From: Corynebacterium frankenforstense DSM 45800
GTDB taxonomy: Bacteria > Actinomycetota > Actinomycetes > Mycobacteriales > Mycobacteriaceae
Direction: 5' to 3'
NCBI RefSeq assembly: GCF_001941485.1
Contig: NZ_CP009247.1
Location: forward strand, 1,984,001-2,048,000
Length of the DNA: 64,000 bases
The translations under genes were made by a program, and so were the position numbers. Within the stretch, counting starts at the first letter, position 1; every line of letters starts with the position of its first letter. Below the pieces are notes generated by a model. That model made no database searches. It was not told the DNA's origin and saw only the letters and a program-made list of their open reading frames with translations. Positions 44,894 to 56,278 of this stretch are shown here, one piece after another.

Positions 44894-46018
44894 CTAGAGC
44901 CGGGAGGCGAAGTTGGACAGGTAGTCGGCGTGCACGACGGGCCGGCGGCGGGCGGGCGGCAGCTCGCCGCTGTGCAGGCCGAGCATGCCGCGCAGCACGG
45001 GGGCGTCGTAGTTGACCTCGCCGCGGCCGACGACCTGCCCGTCGGGGCCGAGGATGTCGACGATGTCGCCGCGGGAGAACTCGCCCTCGGCCGCCGTGAT
45101 GCCCACCGGCAGCAGCGAGGTGCCCCCGGCGGTCACGGCGTCGACCGCGCCGCGGTCGAGCACGAGGGTGCCCTCGGCGTCCGCGGCGTAGAGGGCCCAG
45201 AACTTCCAGGCCGACAGCGCGCGCTCGGGGCGCGGGTGGAAGACGGTGCCCACGTCCGCCGCCCCCAGGGCGTCCGCGATGTTTCCCGCCGAGGTCAGCA
45301 GCACCGGCACGCCGCCGCGGGTGGCCAGGCGCGCGGCGGAGACCTTGGAGGCCATCCCGCCGGTGCCCACCGCTCCCCCGGCGCCGGCCACGACGCCGTT
45401 GAGGTCGTGGCCGGTGCGCACCTCGGGCACGAAGCGCGCGCCCGGGTCGGCCGGGTTGCGGTCGTAGAGGCCGTCGACGTCGCTGAGCAGGATCAGCGCG
45501 TCGGCCTTGGTGAGATTGGCGACGATCGCGGCCAGCCGGTCGTTGTCGCCGAAGCGGAACTCGCTGGTGGCCACCGTGTCATTTTCATTGATGACGGGCA
45601 CCGTGCCGAGCCGGCGCAGCCGGCCCAGCGTGCGCTGGGCGTTGCGGGCGCGGTCGCGCCGCCCGGCGTCGCCGGAGGTGAGCAGCACCTGCGCGGCGGT
45701 CACACCGTAGCGGGCGAAGCTGGCGGACCAGGCGTTGACCAGGTGGACCTGGCCGACGGCGGCGACGGCCTGTTTGGTGGCCAGGTCGGTCGGGCGGGCG
45801 GGGAGGTGCAGCGGCCCCATGCCGGCGGCCACCGCGCCCGAGGAGACGACGGTGACGTCACCGCCGCGGGCCATGCGCCCGTGCAGGGCGTCGACGAAGT
45901 GGTCGATGCGGGCGGTGTCGACGAGGTGGTCGGGGCCGGTCAGCGAGGACGAGCCGAACTTGACCACCACGTGGCGCGCGGCAGCGATCCGGGCGCGCAC
46001 ATCCGACGTTTCACTCAT
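44894..46018 (-). CDS. proB: Glutamate 5-kinase
   Basis: 374 residues. The first step of proline synthesis and its feedback-control point. The amino acid kinase domain shows [47 protein letters not shown] and [14 protein letters not shown]-terminal PUA domain (about 285-374; [22 protein letters not shown]) is present, as in other two-domain kinases. ATG 46018 lies eight bases after TAGCAT, and obg ends just upstream. Confidence 0.97.
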   Translation of the reverse strand: MSETSDVRARIAAARHVVVKFGSSSLTGPDHLVDTARIDHFVDALHGRMARGGDVTVVSSGAVAAGMGPLHLPARPTDLATKQAVAAVGQVHLVNAWSASFARYGVTAAQVLLTSGDAGRRDRARNAQRTLGRLRRLGTVPVINENDTVATSEFRFGDNDRLAAIVANLTKADALILLSDVDGLYDRNPADPGARFVPEVRTGHDLNGVVAGAGGAVGTGGMASKVSAARLATRGGVPVLLTSAGNIADALGAADVGTVFHPRPERALSAWKFWALYAADAEGTLVLDRGAVDAVTAGGTSLLPVGITAAEGEFSRGDIVDILGPDGQVVGRGEVNYDAPVLRGMLGLHSGELPPARRRPVVHADYLSNFASRL

Positions 46019-46026
46019 GGGTGAAC

Positions 46027-46032
46027 ATGCTA
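46027..46032 (-). promoter_or_regulatory. -10 hexamer of proB, leaderless
   Basis: TAGCAT on the minus strand, eight bases before ATG 46018 and directly after the obg stop. Confidence 0.5.
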
Positions 46033-46033
46033 G

Positions 46034-47554
<1,521 letters not shown>

Positions 47555-47616
47555 GGTGGGACTCTCCTGGTTCTCTCGGGCGGCTCGCCTGCAGGTGACG
47601 CACGCGAGCCTACAGA

Positions 47617-47655
47617 AGAGCGCGGGCCCGCCCGGTGAAGGCGGACCCGCGCTCT
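47617..47655 (-). terminator. Long hairpin between rpmA and obg
   Basis: AGAGCGCGGGCCCGCC, a seven-base loop, GGCGGACCCGCGCTCT: a 16-bp stem with one mismatch. The leftward transcript then reads TCTTCTGT, a weak T-rich end. It probably attenuates or processes rplU-rpmA-obg mRNA. Confidence 0.65.
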
Positions 47656-47676
47656 GCGGTATAAGTGGACCGGGTG

Positions 47677-47976
47677 TTACGCGGTCGCGGCCTCGGTGGC
47701 CTCGGCCTCCGGGGCGGCCTCGAGGGACACCTCGTCGACGTTGACCACGCGACGGTTGCGCTTGGTGGAGAAGCGCACCTCGCCGGCCTTCAGGGCGAAG
47801 AGCGTGTCGTCGCCGCCGCGGCCGACGTTCTCACCGGGGTGGAACTTGGTGCCGCGCTGGCGGACGAGGATCTCGCCGGTGTTGACGAGCTGGCCACCGA
47901 AACGCTTGACGCCGAGGCGCTTGGCGTTGGAGTCACGGCCGTTGCTGGAGCTGGAAGCACCCTTCTTGTGTGCCAT
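47677..47976 (-). CDS. rpmA: 50S ribosomal protein L27
   Basis: 99 residues; [28 protein letters not shown] is the conserved start, with no N-terminal peptide to be cleaved off as in firmicutes. The C-terminus is longer than usual by about a dozen residues (Ala/Glu-rich [14 protein letters not shown]). AAGGAGG precedes ATG 47976. It lies 45 bases after rplU. L27 reaches the peptidyl-transferase centre. Confidence 0.98.
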   Translation of the reverse strand: MAHKKGASSSSNGRDSNAKRLGVKRFGGQLVNTGEILVRQRGTKFHPGENVGRGGDDTLFALKAGEVRFSTKRNRRVVNVDEVSLEAAPEAEATEAATA

Positions 47977-48021
47977 GTGGAATTCCCTCCTTCGCGGGAA
48001 AGTTTGCGCGCTCTGGGCGTC

Positions 48022-48327
48022 TTACTTGATGGAGTTGATCTTGAGGACGGTCAGCTTCTGACGGTGACCGACGCGGCGCTTGTAACCGGTCTTGTTCTTG
48101 TACTTCATGGTCTTGACCTTCGGGCCCTTGGTCTGCTCGACGATCTCGGCGTCAACGCTGACACCCTCGAGCTCGGAGGCCTTGGCCTTGACGTCGGCGC
48201 CGTCGACGAGCAGAACCGGGGAGAGAGCCACGGCCGTGCCCGGCTCACCCTCGATCTTCTCGACCTTGACGAGGTCACCTTCAGCGACCTTGTACTGCTT
48301 GCCGCCGGTCTTGACGATCGCGTACAT
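48022..48327 (-). CDS. rplU: 50S ribosomal protein L21
   Basis: 101 residues, standard. [18 protein letters not shown] and the [16 protein letters not shown]-terminal motif are diagnostic. AAAGGGG is the ribosome site. The 217 bases between rne and this gene hold a GGGCC-GAAA-GGCCC tetraloop hairpin (about 48452-48466), and no further gene is seen there. Confidence 0.98.
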   Translation of the reverse strand: MYAIVKTGGKQYKVAEGDLVKVEKIEGEPGTAVALSPVLLVDGADVKAKASELEGVSVDAEIVEQTKGPKVKTMKYKNKTGYKRRVGHRQKLTVLKINSIK

Positions 48328-48544
48328 AGGCGGGCTACCCCTTTAAAAATCTCGAATCTCGGTTCAGGATCCCGTCGACGGGCCTGACTGGTACATGATG
48401 TGTTCTGGTGCGCCGGACCCTCCCGTGCGGAGGGCGCGGAAAATCCACGCGGGGCCGAAAGGCCCGTCCGGAGCAGCGACTGTCAAAGACTACCCCGGGC
48501 ACACGCGAAAAGACAAACCACGTTCCGCCCGGGGTGCGCCCCGA

Positions 48545-51500
48545 CTAGCCGCGCCGACGCGTCGCGCGACGGCGTCCGCGGCGCCGCCCGTGCTGCGCGC
48601 CGGACTCCCGGCGGGGCTCCTCGCGGGCCGGCTCGGCCTTGCGCTTCGGCTCAGCCCTGTGGTCCGGCTCGCGCTCCGTACGACGCGTGGTGCGGCGCAC
48701 GGCCCGGCGGCCACGGCGACCGCGACGCCCGCGGACGACCTTCGTCTCCGTGGACGAGGCGTCCTCGGCGGAGTCCCCGGCGTCGGAGTCGGCGTCGGAG
48801 TCCGAGCCGCGCCCGGCGCCGTGCCCGGGCTCGCGGTGCTCCGGCTCGGGCTCCTCGGTGAAGTCCTCCCGGCGCGGCCGGTGGTCCGAGCGCGAGTTGC
48901 CGCGGGTGCGGCGCCTGCGGCGCGGGGACTTCTCGAACTCCTCGAGGGCGGTCTCGTAGTCCGCGCCCGAGGGCTCGTCCGGGTCCTCGGCGTCGGCCTG
49001 GCTCAGGGCGTGGTCGACGATGCGGGTGATCTCCTCTACGCCCGCGTCGCCGCGCTCCTCGGTCCGGTCCGCGGAACGCTCGCGACCCCGGCCCCGACCG
49101 CGCCCACGGCGGCCGCGCCGGCCGCGGCGGGCCCGCGAACCGCGGCCCTCGCGCTCCTCGTGCGAGTCGTCCGAGCCGCGCGAGTCCCGCTCCGGCGCCT
49201 CGTCCCCGGCGGCCTCGTCGCCGCCGGCCACGACGCTGGCGGCCAGCTTCTCGAGCTCCTCGTCGGAGGCACGCCCCGCGCCGCGCCCACGGCGCCGGCG
49301 CGACGGACGCCCGTCGTGCGCGGCGTCGTCAATCTCCTTGGTCTCCTTGCGGCGCGGGTCGCCGGAGCCGTGGCCCTTGTCGCGGTCGTGGCGGCGACGG
49401 TCGCGCTCCTCGTGGCGGCGCGCCTTGTCGTCCTCCTCGACCGGGTCCTCGTGCAGGATGATGCCGCGGCCGTCACAGCACTCGCAGCGCGTGGAGAAGG
49501 TCTCCAGCAGGCCGGTGCCCAGGCGCTTGCGGGTCAGCTGGACCAGGCCCAGCGAGGTGACCTCGGAGACCTGGTGGCGGGTGCGGTCGCGGCCGAGCGC
49601 CTCGGTCAGGCGGCGCAGCACCAGGTCGCGGTTCTCCGGCAGCACCATGTCGATGAAGTCGACGACGATCATGCCGCCGATGTCGCGCAGCCGCAGCTGG
49701 CGGACGATCTCCTCGGCGGCCTCGAGGTTGTTGCGGGTGACCGTCTCCTCGAGGTTGCCGCCGGAGCCGGTGAAGCGGCCGGTGTTGACGTCGATGACGG
49801 TCATCGCCTCGGTGCGGTCGATGACCAGCGAGCCGCCGGAGGGCAGGAAGACCACGCGGCCGAGCGCCTTCTGCAGCTGCTCGTCGATGCGGTGCACCTC
49901 GAAGGCGTCGCGGTTGCCGTGCTCGCGGCGGTCGAAGCGCTCGAGGCGGTCCTCGAGGTCCGGGGCCACCGAGTGCACGTAGTTCTGCACGGTGTTCCAG
50001 GAGCGCTCGCCGTCGACGATCAGGCGGGTGAAGTCCTCGTTGAAGAGGTCGCGGACCACCTTGACCAGCATGTCCGGCTCCTCGTAGAGGGTCACCGGGC
50101 GCGAGCCCCTCGACTTCTTCTCCCGCTTGGCGGCCTCCTGGATGTCCTCCCACTGGCGGTGCAGGCGGCGCACGTCGGCGGCGATGGCCTCCTCGGGCAC
50201 GTTCTCCGCGGCGGTGCGGATGATGGCGCCGCCGTGCTCGGGCATGACGTGGCGCAGGATCTGCTTGAGGCGCTTGCGCTCGGGCACGGGCAGCTTGCGG
50301 GAGATGCCCGCGCTGCGCCCGCCCGGCACGTAGACGAGGAAGCGGCCGGCCAGCGAGATCTGGGTGGTCAGGCGCGCGCCCTTGTGACCGACCGGGTCCT
50401 TGGTGACCTGGACGACGATCTGGTCGCCGGACTTCAGCGCCTGCTCGATGCGGCGCGAACGCCCGCCGAGCCCCGCCGAGCGCCAGTCGACCTCGCTGGC
50501 GTAGAGCACGCCGTTGCGGCCCTGGCCGATGTCGATGAAGGCGGCCTCCATGCTCGGCAGCACGTTCTGCACGCGGCCCAGGTAGAGGTTGCCGATGATC
50601 GTCGACTGCGTCTCCGAGGTCACGAAGTGCTCGACGAGCATCTCGTCCTCGAGCACGCCGACCTGCACGACGGTGCCCGGGTGGTCGCTGCGGGTGCGCT
50701 CGCGCACGACCATCTCGCGCTTGACGGACTCGCGGCGCGCCAGGAATTCCTCCTCGGTGAGCACGTGGCGGCGCTGGCGGGCCTCCTCGCGACGCTCGCT
50801 GCGGCGGCGGCGCTTCGCCTCGAGGCGCGTGGAGCCCTTCAGGGCCACCGGCTCGTCGGGCAGCTCGCCCTCGGAGCCGTCGAGCGCGTGCTCGACGGCG
50901 CTCTCCGCGTGGTGGGCGTGGGCGTCCGCGTCCGTGTCGGCGTCGTCGTGGTCGTCGTTGTCGCTTGCCGACGTCGCGCGGCGTCCGCGACCGCGGCCCG
51001 TGCCGCGGCGGCCGCGGCGACGGCGCGAGGAGCGGCGGGAACGCGGCGCGTCGTCGTTCTGCCCGGCGTCGTCCTCTGCGTCGGGGTTGTCCTCGGCGTC
51101 CGAGTCCGAGTCGTTGTCGGCGGAGTTGTCGGAGTTGTCGTCCGAGCTGTCGTTTTCGGAGTCGGCGGAGTTTTTGTCGGCGGAGTTGCTGTCCGCCTCC
51201 TCGCCCGGGGAGAGGAAGACCGGAGAGTCCGCGTCGCGGCCGGCGGCCTTGTCCTTGAGCTCGTCGTCGACCTTGCGCTCGATCTGGTTGATCTCGTTGG
51301 CGACGTTGTTCTCCACCTGGACGCGGATGTTCGCCAGCTCGGCGTCGTCCCGGTCGTCGGTGGTCTCGGTGGCCTCGTCGGCGGTGTCCCCGGTCTTCCC
51401 GGAGTCGGCGACCTGGCCCTCGGTCCGCTCCTCGGCGGCCTCGGCCTTCTCGGTCTTCTCGGCCTTCTCGGACTTCTCCGGCTTCGTGGTCTTCTTGGCC

Positions 51501-52147
51501 CTCCGGGCCCGCTTCGCCTTCTTGGGCTCCTCGGTCTTTTCGTCCTTATCGGCGGCAGGTGCGGCGGCGGCCGCGTCGAGGACACGGTTCGCCTCCTCGC
51601 GGGAAAGGGAGGACTGGGCGACCTTCTTCAGGCCCAGCTCGGCCAGGGCGTCGACGAGCTCACGCGAGGAGAGCCCGATCATCTTGGCCAGGGCGTGGAC
51701 GCGGGTCTTCTCCCCCAGCTGCGCGCGGTCCAGGCGAGCGGCGAGCGTCGCGTTGGCCTCCGGGACCGACACGGTCTCGGCGGCCTTCTCCGGGGTCTTC
51801 TCCGTGGTTTTGGCGGCGGTCTTCTTCGACGACTTCTTGGCGCCCTTCTTCGAGGCGTCCTTCTTCGCCGTCGCCTTCGTGGCCTTCTTCGTGGCCTTGC
51901 GGGTGGACTTGCGGCGGGTCTTCTTCGCCGGCTTCCCGGGCTCCGCGGCCTCCTCGGCGACGGGCGCGGACTCGGCGGCGGTGGTCTCGGCGGCCTCGCC
52001 GGCGGGACGCTTCACGGAGCGCTTGCGGGTGCGCTTGGTGGCGCGGCGACGGGTGCCGGCCGACTTCTTCTCCCCGGTCTTGTCCGGGGCCTGGTTTTCC
52101 GCGGTGTCCGGGGCTTCTTCAGTTTTCTTCTTCGGGCTCTTCGCCAC
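48545..52147 (-). CDS. rne: Ribonuclease E/G with N-terminal IF2_N-like and long disordered regions
   Basis: 1200 residues. It is the main single-strand endoribonuclease for mRNA decay and rRNA/tRNA processing. Order: Lys/Ala-rich segment (1-140); an IF2_N-like helical domain (about 145-192, KTRVHALAKMIGLSSRELVDALAELG); acidic and Arg-rich disordered stretch (200-480); S1 domain (about 517-600); RNase core with catalytic D786 in VIDVNTGRF and D829/D833 in VVDFIDM; the zinc-link segment TRCECCDGRG (C888, C890, C891); and an Arg/Asp/Glu-rich tail to 1200, likely the RNA and partner binding scaffold. The unstructured regions flank a central core, unlike the C-terminal-only scaffold of E. coli. 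One exact GCGGCGTCGTCAA lies at 49320-49332. Confidence 0.96.
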   Translation of the reverse strand: MAKSPKKKTEEAPDTAENQAPDKTGEKKSAGTRRRATKRTRKRSVKRPAGEAAETTAAESAPVAEEAAEPGKPAKKTRRKSTRKATKKATKATAKKDASKKGAKKSSKKTAAKTTEKTPEKAAETVSVPEANATLAARLDRAQLGEKTRVHALAKMIGLSSRELVDALAELGLKKVAQSSLSREEANRVLDAAAAAPAADKDEKTEEPKKAKRARRAKKTTKPEKSEKAEKTEKAEAAEERTEGQVADSGKTGDTADEATETTDDRDDAELANIRVQVENNVANEINQIERKVDDELKDKAAGRDADSPVFLSPGEEADSNSADKNSADSENDSSDDNSDNSADNDSDSDAEDNPDAEDDAGQNDDAPRSRRSSRRRRGRRGTGRGRGRRATSASDNDDHDDADTDADAHAHHAESAVEHALDGSEGELPDEPVALKGSTRLEAKRRRRSERREEARQRRHVLTEEEFLARRESVKREMVVRERTRSDHPGTVVQVGVLEDEMLVEHFVTSETQSTIIGNLYLGRVQNVLPSMEAAFIDIGQGRNGVLYASEVDWRSAGLGGRSRRIEQALKSGDQIVVQVTKDPVGHKGARLTTQISLAGRFLVYVPGGRSAGISRKLPVPERKRLKQILRHVMPEHGGAIIRTAAENVPEEAIAADVRRLHRQWEDIQEAAKREKKSRGSRPVTLYEEPDMLVKVVRDLFNEDFTRLIVDGERSWNTVQNYVHSVAPDLEDRLERFDRREHGNRDAFEVHRIDEQLQKALGRVVFLPSGGSLVIDRTEAMTVIDVNTGRFTGSGGNLEETVTRNNLEAAEEIVRQLRLRDIGGMIVVDFIDMVLPENRDLVLRRLTEALGRDRTRHQVSEVTSLGLVQLTRKRLGTGLLETFSTRCECCDGRGIILHEDPVEEDDKARRHEERDRRRHDRDKGHGSGDPRRKETKEIDDAAHDGRPSRRRRGRGAGRASDEELEKLAASVVAGGDEAAGDEAPERDSRGSDDSHEEREGRGSRARRGRRGRRGRGRGRGRERSADRTEERGDAGVEEITRIVDHALSQADAEDPDEPSGADYETALEEFEKSPRRRRRTRGNSRSDHRPRREDFTEEPEPEHREPGHGAGRGSDSDADSDAGDSAEDASSTETKVVRGRRGRRGRRAVRRTTRRTEREPDHRAEPKRKAEPAREEPRRESGAQHGRRRGRRRATRRRG

Positions 52148-52451
52148 GGGAATGTCTCCTTGTGCTCTGACGGTCGCCCGGCGCGCGCGGGCCCGCGGGG
52201 ACCCGCCCCGGGCGCAGACGGTCCACCTGGACCGCCGCCGCCGCTCGGGACGCGGGACCCCGGCCCGGGCGTCTCCTCTTCGAGGGAGGGCCGACCGTGG
52301 GCGGGTTGATTATGAGTCTGTGTGGCGGGGCCGTGCCCCGCGTGCGGCGGGGCGCACCCGCCTCGTCCACCATTCTGACACACGCCCCGGCATTTGGCCG
52401 CGGGGCGCGGCCCGGCGCGCGCCCTGATCTCCCCGCGCTACCCTGGCCCCG
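52148..52451. other. 304-base gap: rne leader and divergent promoter region
   Basis: Leftward, a CATAAT hexamer at about 52311-52316 could be the rne -10, giving a leader of about 155 bases that is very GC-rich and would fold strongly. Long rne leaders are autoregulatory in E. coli; the same is possible here. Rightward, the TACCCT of the next gene sits at 52439-52444. No gene was found. Confidence 0.5.
52439..52444 (+). promoter_or_regulatory. -10 hexamer of the membrane/winged-helix gene, leaderless
   Basis: TACCCT ends seven bases before ATG 52452. Confidence 0.45.
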
Positions 52452-53222
52452 ATGAACACCGAGCCCGCCCGCCGCAGCCCCGCCACTCCCCCGGCCCTCC
52501 CACAGGCGCTGGCCCCCTCGGCGACGGTGACCTCGATCTTCGCCGTCGGCGCCGGGGTGTCCACGGCCGCGATGCACCTCGGGGCCTCGGTGGTGGGCTT
52601 CGGCGTGCTCGCCGTGATGTACATCGCCATCTACCTCGCCGAGCCGCGGGCCCTCGCCGAGGGCGAGGGCTACGACATCAAGACGCTGGCGCCCACCGAC
52701 TTCAACGGCAAGGCGTTCCTGCTGCCCGCCGCAGTCACCCTGCTGGGCCCCGCGGTCGGCCACCTGGTGCCCGCCGGCGCGCTCGACCTGCCGCTGTGGG
52801 TGCCCGCCGCGGGCCTGGGCGTGGCCTCCGGGGCGGCCGCCGCCCTCGCGCTGCGCGCCGGCTACCGCCGCAAGAGCCGGGCGGGAAAGCGCCGGCTCCA
52901 GGCCATCGTCGCCGCCGGCGACATCGCCGACGTCACCGACGCCCGCCTGGGCGCGGCCGAGGCGCACCTCGACGTGCTCGGCGCGCTGGTGCGCCTCGGT
53001 GCGGTCGACGGCATCCGCGTGCGCACCTGGCTGCTCGGCCGGGCCCTCGGGGTTGCCGAGGAGGACTCCGCCGAGGCGCTGGCCCCCGCCCTGCGGGAAC
53101 TGCGCGCCGAGGGGCTCGTCGCGACCTCGGACATCGACGCCGGCGACCGCCGCGCCGAGGTCTTCGTCGAGCTGACGCGCACCGGCGCGCGCACGCTGCA
53201 CGCGCTGCACGAGGGGCGCTGA
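52452..53222 (+). CDS. Membrane protein with C-terminal winged-helix-like domain, unknown
   Basis: 256 residues. Three to four hydrophobic segments occupy about residues 25-65, 88-112 and 115-138, then a basic stretch (YRRKSRAGKRR). From about residue 170 the sequence LDVLGALVRLGAVDGIRVRTWLLGRALG...DRRAEVFVELTRTGARTLHAL reads like a MarR/PadR-type winged helix (helix pattern, then DxxDRR-beta wing, then LTxxGxxTL). If so, it is a membrane-tethered DNA-binding protein. The similarity is by eye only. It is probably a single-gene unit divergent from rne. Confidence 0.68.
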   Translation: MNTEPARRSPATPPALPQALAPSATVTSIFAVGAGVSTAAMHLGASVVGFGVLAVMYIAIYLAEPRALAEGEGYDIKTLAPTDFNGKAFLLPAAVTLLGPAVGHLVPAGALDLPLWVPAAGLGVASGAAAALALRAGYRRKSRAGKRRLQAIVAAGDIADVTDARLGAAEAHLDVLGALVRLGAVDGIRVRTWLLGRALGVAEEDSAEALAPALRELRAEGLVATSDIDAGDRRAEVFVELTRTGARTLHALHEGR

Positions 53223-53292
53223 CGCGCCGACGGCGACCACCGGGGCGTCGGAAATTGTGGGCGAAAGCGCACATGGAGGCCGCCCCGCCCCA

Positions 53293-53298
53293 TAGGCT
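53293..53298 (+). promoter_or_regulatory. -10 hexamer of the thioesterase gene, leaderless
   Basis: TAGGCT ends six bases before ATG 53305. Confidence 0.5.
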
Positions 53299-53304
53299 CG
53301 GGGC

Positions 53305-54081
53305 ATGGCAGACGAATCGTTCTTCGTGCGCACCGGCGCGCACACCTTCGAGCCGACCGCGCACGCCGGCGGCGCCTGGTCCGACGAGGACCACCACTTC
53401 GCCCCGCTGGCCGGGCTGCTCGTCCACGAGATGGAGAACGCGCAGCGTGCGGGCGCGCCGGGCCAGCTCGCGCGCGTGAGCTTCGACATCCTCGGGCGCC
53501 TGCCGTTCACCGGCTTCGAGGTCGCCGTCGAGGTGGTCCGACCCGGGCGCACCATCGAGCTGGTGCAGGCGACCATGACAAGCGGGGACCGCCCGGTGCT
53601 CACCGCGCGGGCCTGGTACCTGGCGGCCTTCGACTCGAGCGCGGGCGCCGGGGTCGAGGAGGCGCCGATCGAGCCGCCGCACGCCGGAGAGGAACGCGAC
53701 ATGACGGCCACCTGGCCGGGCGGGTTCATCGCCCAGATCGTCTCCCGGCAGGTCTCCACGCCGCGGCCGGGTGCGTCGACGACGTGGATCACCTCGCCGA
53801 ACACGCTGGTGGCCGGGGAGGACAGCCACGACGTCGCCGAGTTCATCGCCCGCGTCGACGCGGCCAACGGTGTGGCCCCGCGCGGTGAGCCCGGCGAGTG
53901 GGCGTTCCCGAACGTGGACCTGACCGTGCACCTCTTCCGGCGCCCGGACCCGCAGTGGACGGGGCTGGACACCACGGTCTCCTGGGGCCCGGACGGGGTG
54001 GGGCTGACCAGCTCGGTGCTGCACGACGTCCACGGGCCGGTCGGCCGGGCCAACCAGTGCCTGACGGTGCGCAGGGCGTGA
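53305..54081 (+). CDS. Thioesterase family protein (TesB-like double hotdog)
   Basis: 258 residues. FEPTAHAGGAWSDEDHHFAPLAGLLVHEMENA opens the first hotdog domain. LARVSFDILGRLPFTGFEVAVEVVRPGRTIELVQATM is the family core, and a second domain runs from about residue 150 to the end (LTSSVLHDVHGPVGRANQCLTV). It would hydrolyse an acyl-CoA in the cytosol. The acyl chain is unknown. It is leaderless, and convergent with ndk across a shared hairpin. Confidence 0.85.
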   Translation: MADESFFVRTGAHTFEPTAHAGGAWSDEDHHFAPLAGLLVHEMENAQRAGAPGQLARVSFDILGRLPFTGFEVAVEVVRPGRTIELVQATMTSGDRPVLTARAWYLAAFDSSAGAGVEEAPIEPPHAGEERDMTATWPGGFIAQIVSRQVSTPRPGASTTWITSPNTLVAGEDSHDVAEFIARVDAANGVAPRGEPGEWAFPNVDLTVHLFRRPDPQWTGLDTTVSWGPDGVGLTSSVLHDVHGPVGRANQCLTVRRA

Positions 54082-54109
54082 AAAACGCCCCCGCGTCAGG
54101 CGGGGGCGT
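54081..54109 (-). terminator. Intrinsic terminator of ndk
   Basis: On the minus strand ACGCCCCCGC, five-base loop, GCGGGGGCGT followed by five T. The 10-bp stem lies 13 bases after the ndk stop; the thioesterase stop is at its other foot, so it may work both ways. Confidence 0.85.
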
Positions 54110-54121
54110 GGGAGGTGCGGA

Positions 54122-54532
54122 TCAGAGGTTCGGGAACCAGATGCCGATCTCGCGCTCGGCGGACTCCGGGGAGTCCGAGCCGTGGACGACGTTCTCGGCC
54201 ACGGACAGGCCGAAGTCGCCGCGGATGGTGCCCGGGGTGGCCTTGGATACCGGGTCGGTGCCGCCGGCCAGCTGACGCCACGCCTCGATGGCGCGCTCGC
54301 CCTCGACCACGCCGGCGATCAGCGGCGCGGAGGTGATGAAGTCGACCAGCTCGCCGAAGAACGGCTTGTCCTTGTGCTCCTCGTAGTGCTTCTCGGCCGT
54401 CTCGCGGTCGGTCACGCGCAGGTCGAGGGCGGCAAGCTTGAGGCCCTTGGCCTCGATACGGGAGATGATCTCACCGACGAGGCCGCGCCGGACGCCGTCG
54501 GGCTTGATGAGGATGAGGGTGCGTTCAGTCAT
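54122..54532 (-). CDS. ndk: Nucleoside diphosphate kinase
   Basis: 136 residues, the classical length. It balances NTP pools by phosphate transfer through a histidine. [23 protein letters not shown] and the active-site His in [17 protein letters not shown] are present. ATG 54532 lies seven bases after TAGGGT, so it is leaderless. It ends at a strong terminator, so it is a single-gene unit. Confidence 0.98.
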   Translation of the reverse strand: MTERTLILIKPDGVRRGLVGEIISRIEAKGLKLAALDLRVTDRETAEKHYEEHKDKPFFGELVDFITSAPLIAGVVEGERAIEAWRQLAGGTDPVSKATPGTIRGDFGLSVAENVVHGSDSPESAEREIGIWFPNL

Positions 54533-54539
54533 GGCCGTC

Positions 54540-54545
54540 ACCCTA
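54540..54545 (-). promoter_or_regulatory. -10 hexamer of ndk, leaderless
   Basis: TAGGGT on the minus strand, seven bases before ATG 54532. Confidence 0.5.
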
Positions 54546-54687
54546 CCGGAGCACCCCCTGACCCGCCGCACCCGGAGGCCCGCCCGGACCCGCGCGGTCC
54601 CCCGGATTGGTGGGGCCGCACAGGCGCCGCAAAAGAATTCGCCGCGGTTTAACCCGGACGTAACCCCGGGGTGGTCGGCTGACGGGC

Positions 54688-56241
54688 ATGACTCTGATTT
54701 CCCCCATCTCCGGGCGCCGCGTGACCGCCGGCGTCACCGCGGTCACCCTCGCCCTCGGCCTCGCCGTCGTCCCCGCCGAAGCGCAGGAGGGCTCCAGCGG
54801 GCTGCCGCACCGCGCCGAGGACCTGATGATCACCCCCGGTCCCGACGAGACCAGCCTGAACCTGTCCTGGCGCAGCTCCGGCACCGGCACCGAGTACGTG
54901 CAGATCGCCCCGGCCGGCGAGGACCTCGAGGCGGCCGAGCAGGTCCCCGCCGAGCAGAAGCTGAACTCGCGGGTCGGCCAGTCGCGCAAGGCCACCGTCA
55001 CCGGGCTCGAGCCCGAGACCGCCTACACCTACCGCGTGGGCAGCGACGACGCCGGCTGGAGCGAGCCGGCCGAGTACACCACCGAGGCCTTCGACGGCGC
55101 CTGGAACTTCCTCTACGTGGGCGACCCGCAGATCGGCGCGAGCGGCGACGCCGCCGCCGACGGCGAGCAGTGGCGCCGCACCATGGACACGATGACCGCC
55201 GCGCACCCGGACGCCTCCTGGCTGCTCTCCGGCGGCGACCAGGTCAACCAGTTCAGCTTCGACGAGTACGACGAGTTCCACAGCCCGGGGCAGCTGCGCA
55301 GCCTGCCGACGACGACGATCATGGGCAACCACGAGGTCTTCGCCCCGCAGCTCTTCGACGAGCAGTTCAACGTGCCCAACCGGGCCGCCGACGCGCGCAA
55401 CTACTACTTCGAGCACAACAACGCGCTCGTCGTCGCGCTCGACTCCAACGCCATTGGCCCCCAGATCCAGCGCAACGTCGACTACCTGCGCCAGACCGTC
55501 ACCGAGCACGGCGCGGACAAGGACTGGGTCATCGTGACCTACCACCACGCGCCGTTCAGCCAGGGCTACCACTACTTCGACCCGGACGTCACCGCCCAGC
55601 GCGAGGCCTACGCGCCGGTGCTCTCCGAGCTCGGCGTGGACCTGGTGCTCAGCGGCCACGACCACATCCACACCCGCACCCACCTGATGGAGGGCCTGGA
55701 GCCGGTGGTCCCGGAGGAGGCCGCCGGCCCCGGCGACGTGCTGCACCCCGAGGAGGGCCAGACGGTCTACCTGACCGGCAGCTCCTCGACCGGCTCGAAG
55801 TTCTACGACCTGGCCGGGCCGACCCGCGCCGACCGCCACGAGGGGATCACCCGCGAGGAGGCCGCCGAGCAGGGACTGCCGCACGAGTCGACCGCCTGGT
55901 GGGACCAGGACTACACCCCCGACTACAGCAGCGTCGAGGTCGACGGCGAGACGCTGAAGGTGACCACCCGCAACGTCGCCGACGGCTCGCTCGTCGACGA
56001 GTTCACCCTCGACCGCTCCGGTGCGCCGGACGAGCCGGGCGACGGGGACGACGGGGACCAGCCGGGCCACGACGGTTCCTCCGGTTCCTCCGAGGGCGGG
56101 GCCATCGCGGCCGGCGTGCTCGGCGGGCTCACCCTGTTCGGGCTGCTGGGCGCGCTCATCGCGGTCCTCGGCCAGCCCGGCACACTGGCCGACGTCGACG
56201 CCCGCACCCGCGACTTCCTCACCCGCCTGGGCGTGATCTAG
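54688..56241 (+). CDS. Secreted, membrane-anchored metallophosphoesterase (purple-acid-phosphatase type)
   Basis: 517 residues. Signal peptide (about 1-32, ending AEAQ); fibronectin-III-like N-domain (about 45-130; [21 protein letters not shown]); then the metallophosphoesterase domain with metal ligands in [28 protein letters not shown] and SGHDHIHTR. After an acidic Gly/Ser linker, a C-terminal hydrophobic helix (about 468-490) anchors it. It probably releases phosphate from organic esters outside the membrane. The start ATG 54688 has no strong ribosome site. Confidence 0.88.
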   Translation: MTLISPISGRRVTAGVTAVTLALGLAVVPAEAQEGSSGLPHRAEDLMITPGPDETSLNLSWRSSGTGTEYVQIAPAGEDLEAAEQVPAEQKLNSRVGQSRKATVTGLEPETAYTYRVGSDDAGWSEPAEYTTEAFDGAWNFLYVGDPQIGASGDAAADGEQWRRTMDTMTAAHPDASWLLSGGDQVNQFSFDEYDEFHSPGQLRSLPTTTIMGNHEVFAPQLFDEQFNVPNRAADARNYYFEHNNALVVALDSNAIGPQIQRNVDYLRQTVTEHGADKDWVIVTYHHAPFSQGYHYFDPDVTAQREAYAPVLSELGVDLVLSGHDHIHTRTHLMEGLEPVVPEEAAGPGDVLHPEEGQTVYLTGSSSTGSKFYDLAGPTRADRHEGITREEAAEQGLPHESTAWWDQDYTPDYSSVEVDGETLKVTTRNVADGSLVDEFTLDRSGAPDEPGDGDDGDQPGHDGSSGSSEGGAIAAGVLGGLTLFGLLGALIAVLGQPGTLADVDARTRDFLTRLGVI

Positions 56242-56278
56242 CGCGCCGCGGGACCGGTCGGGCGCGCGGGCCGGCCGG

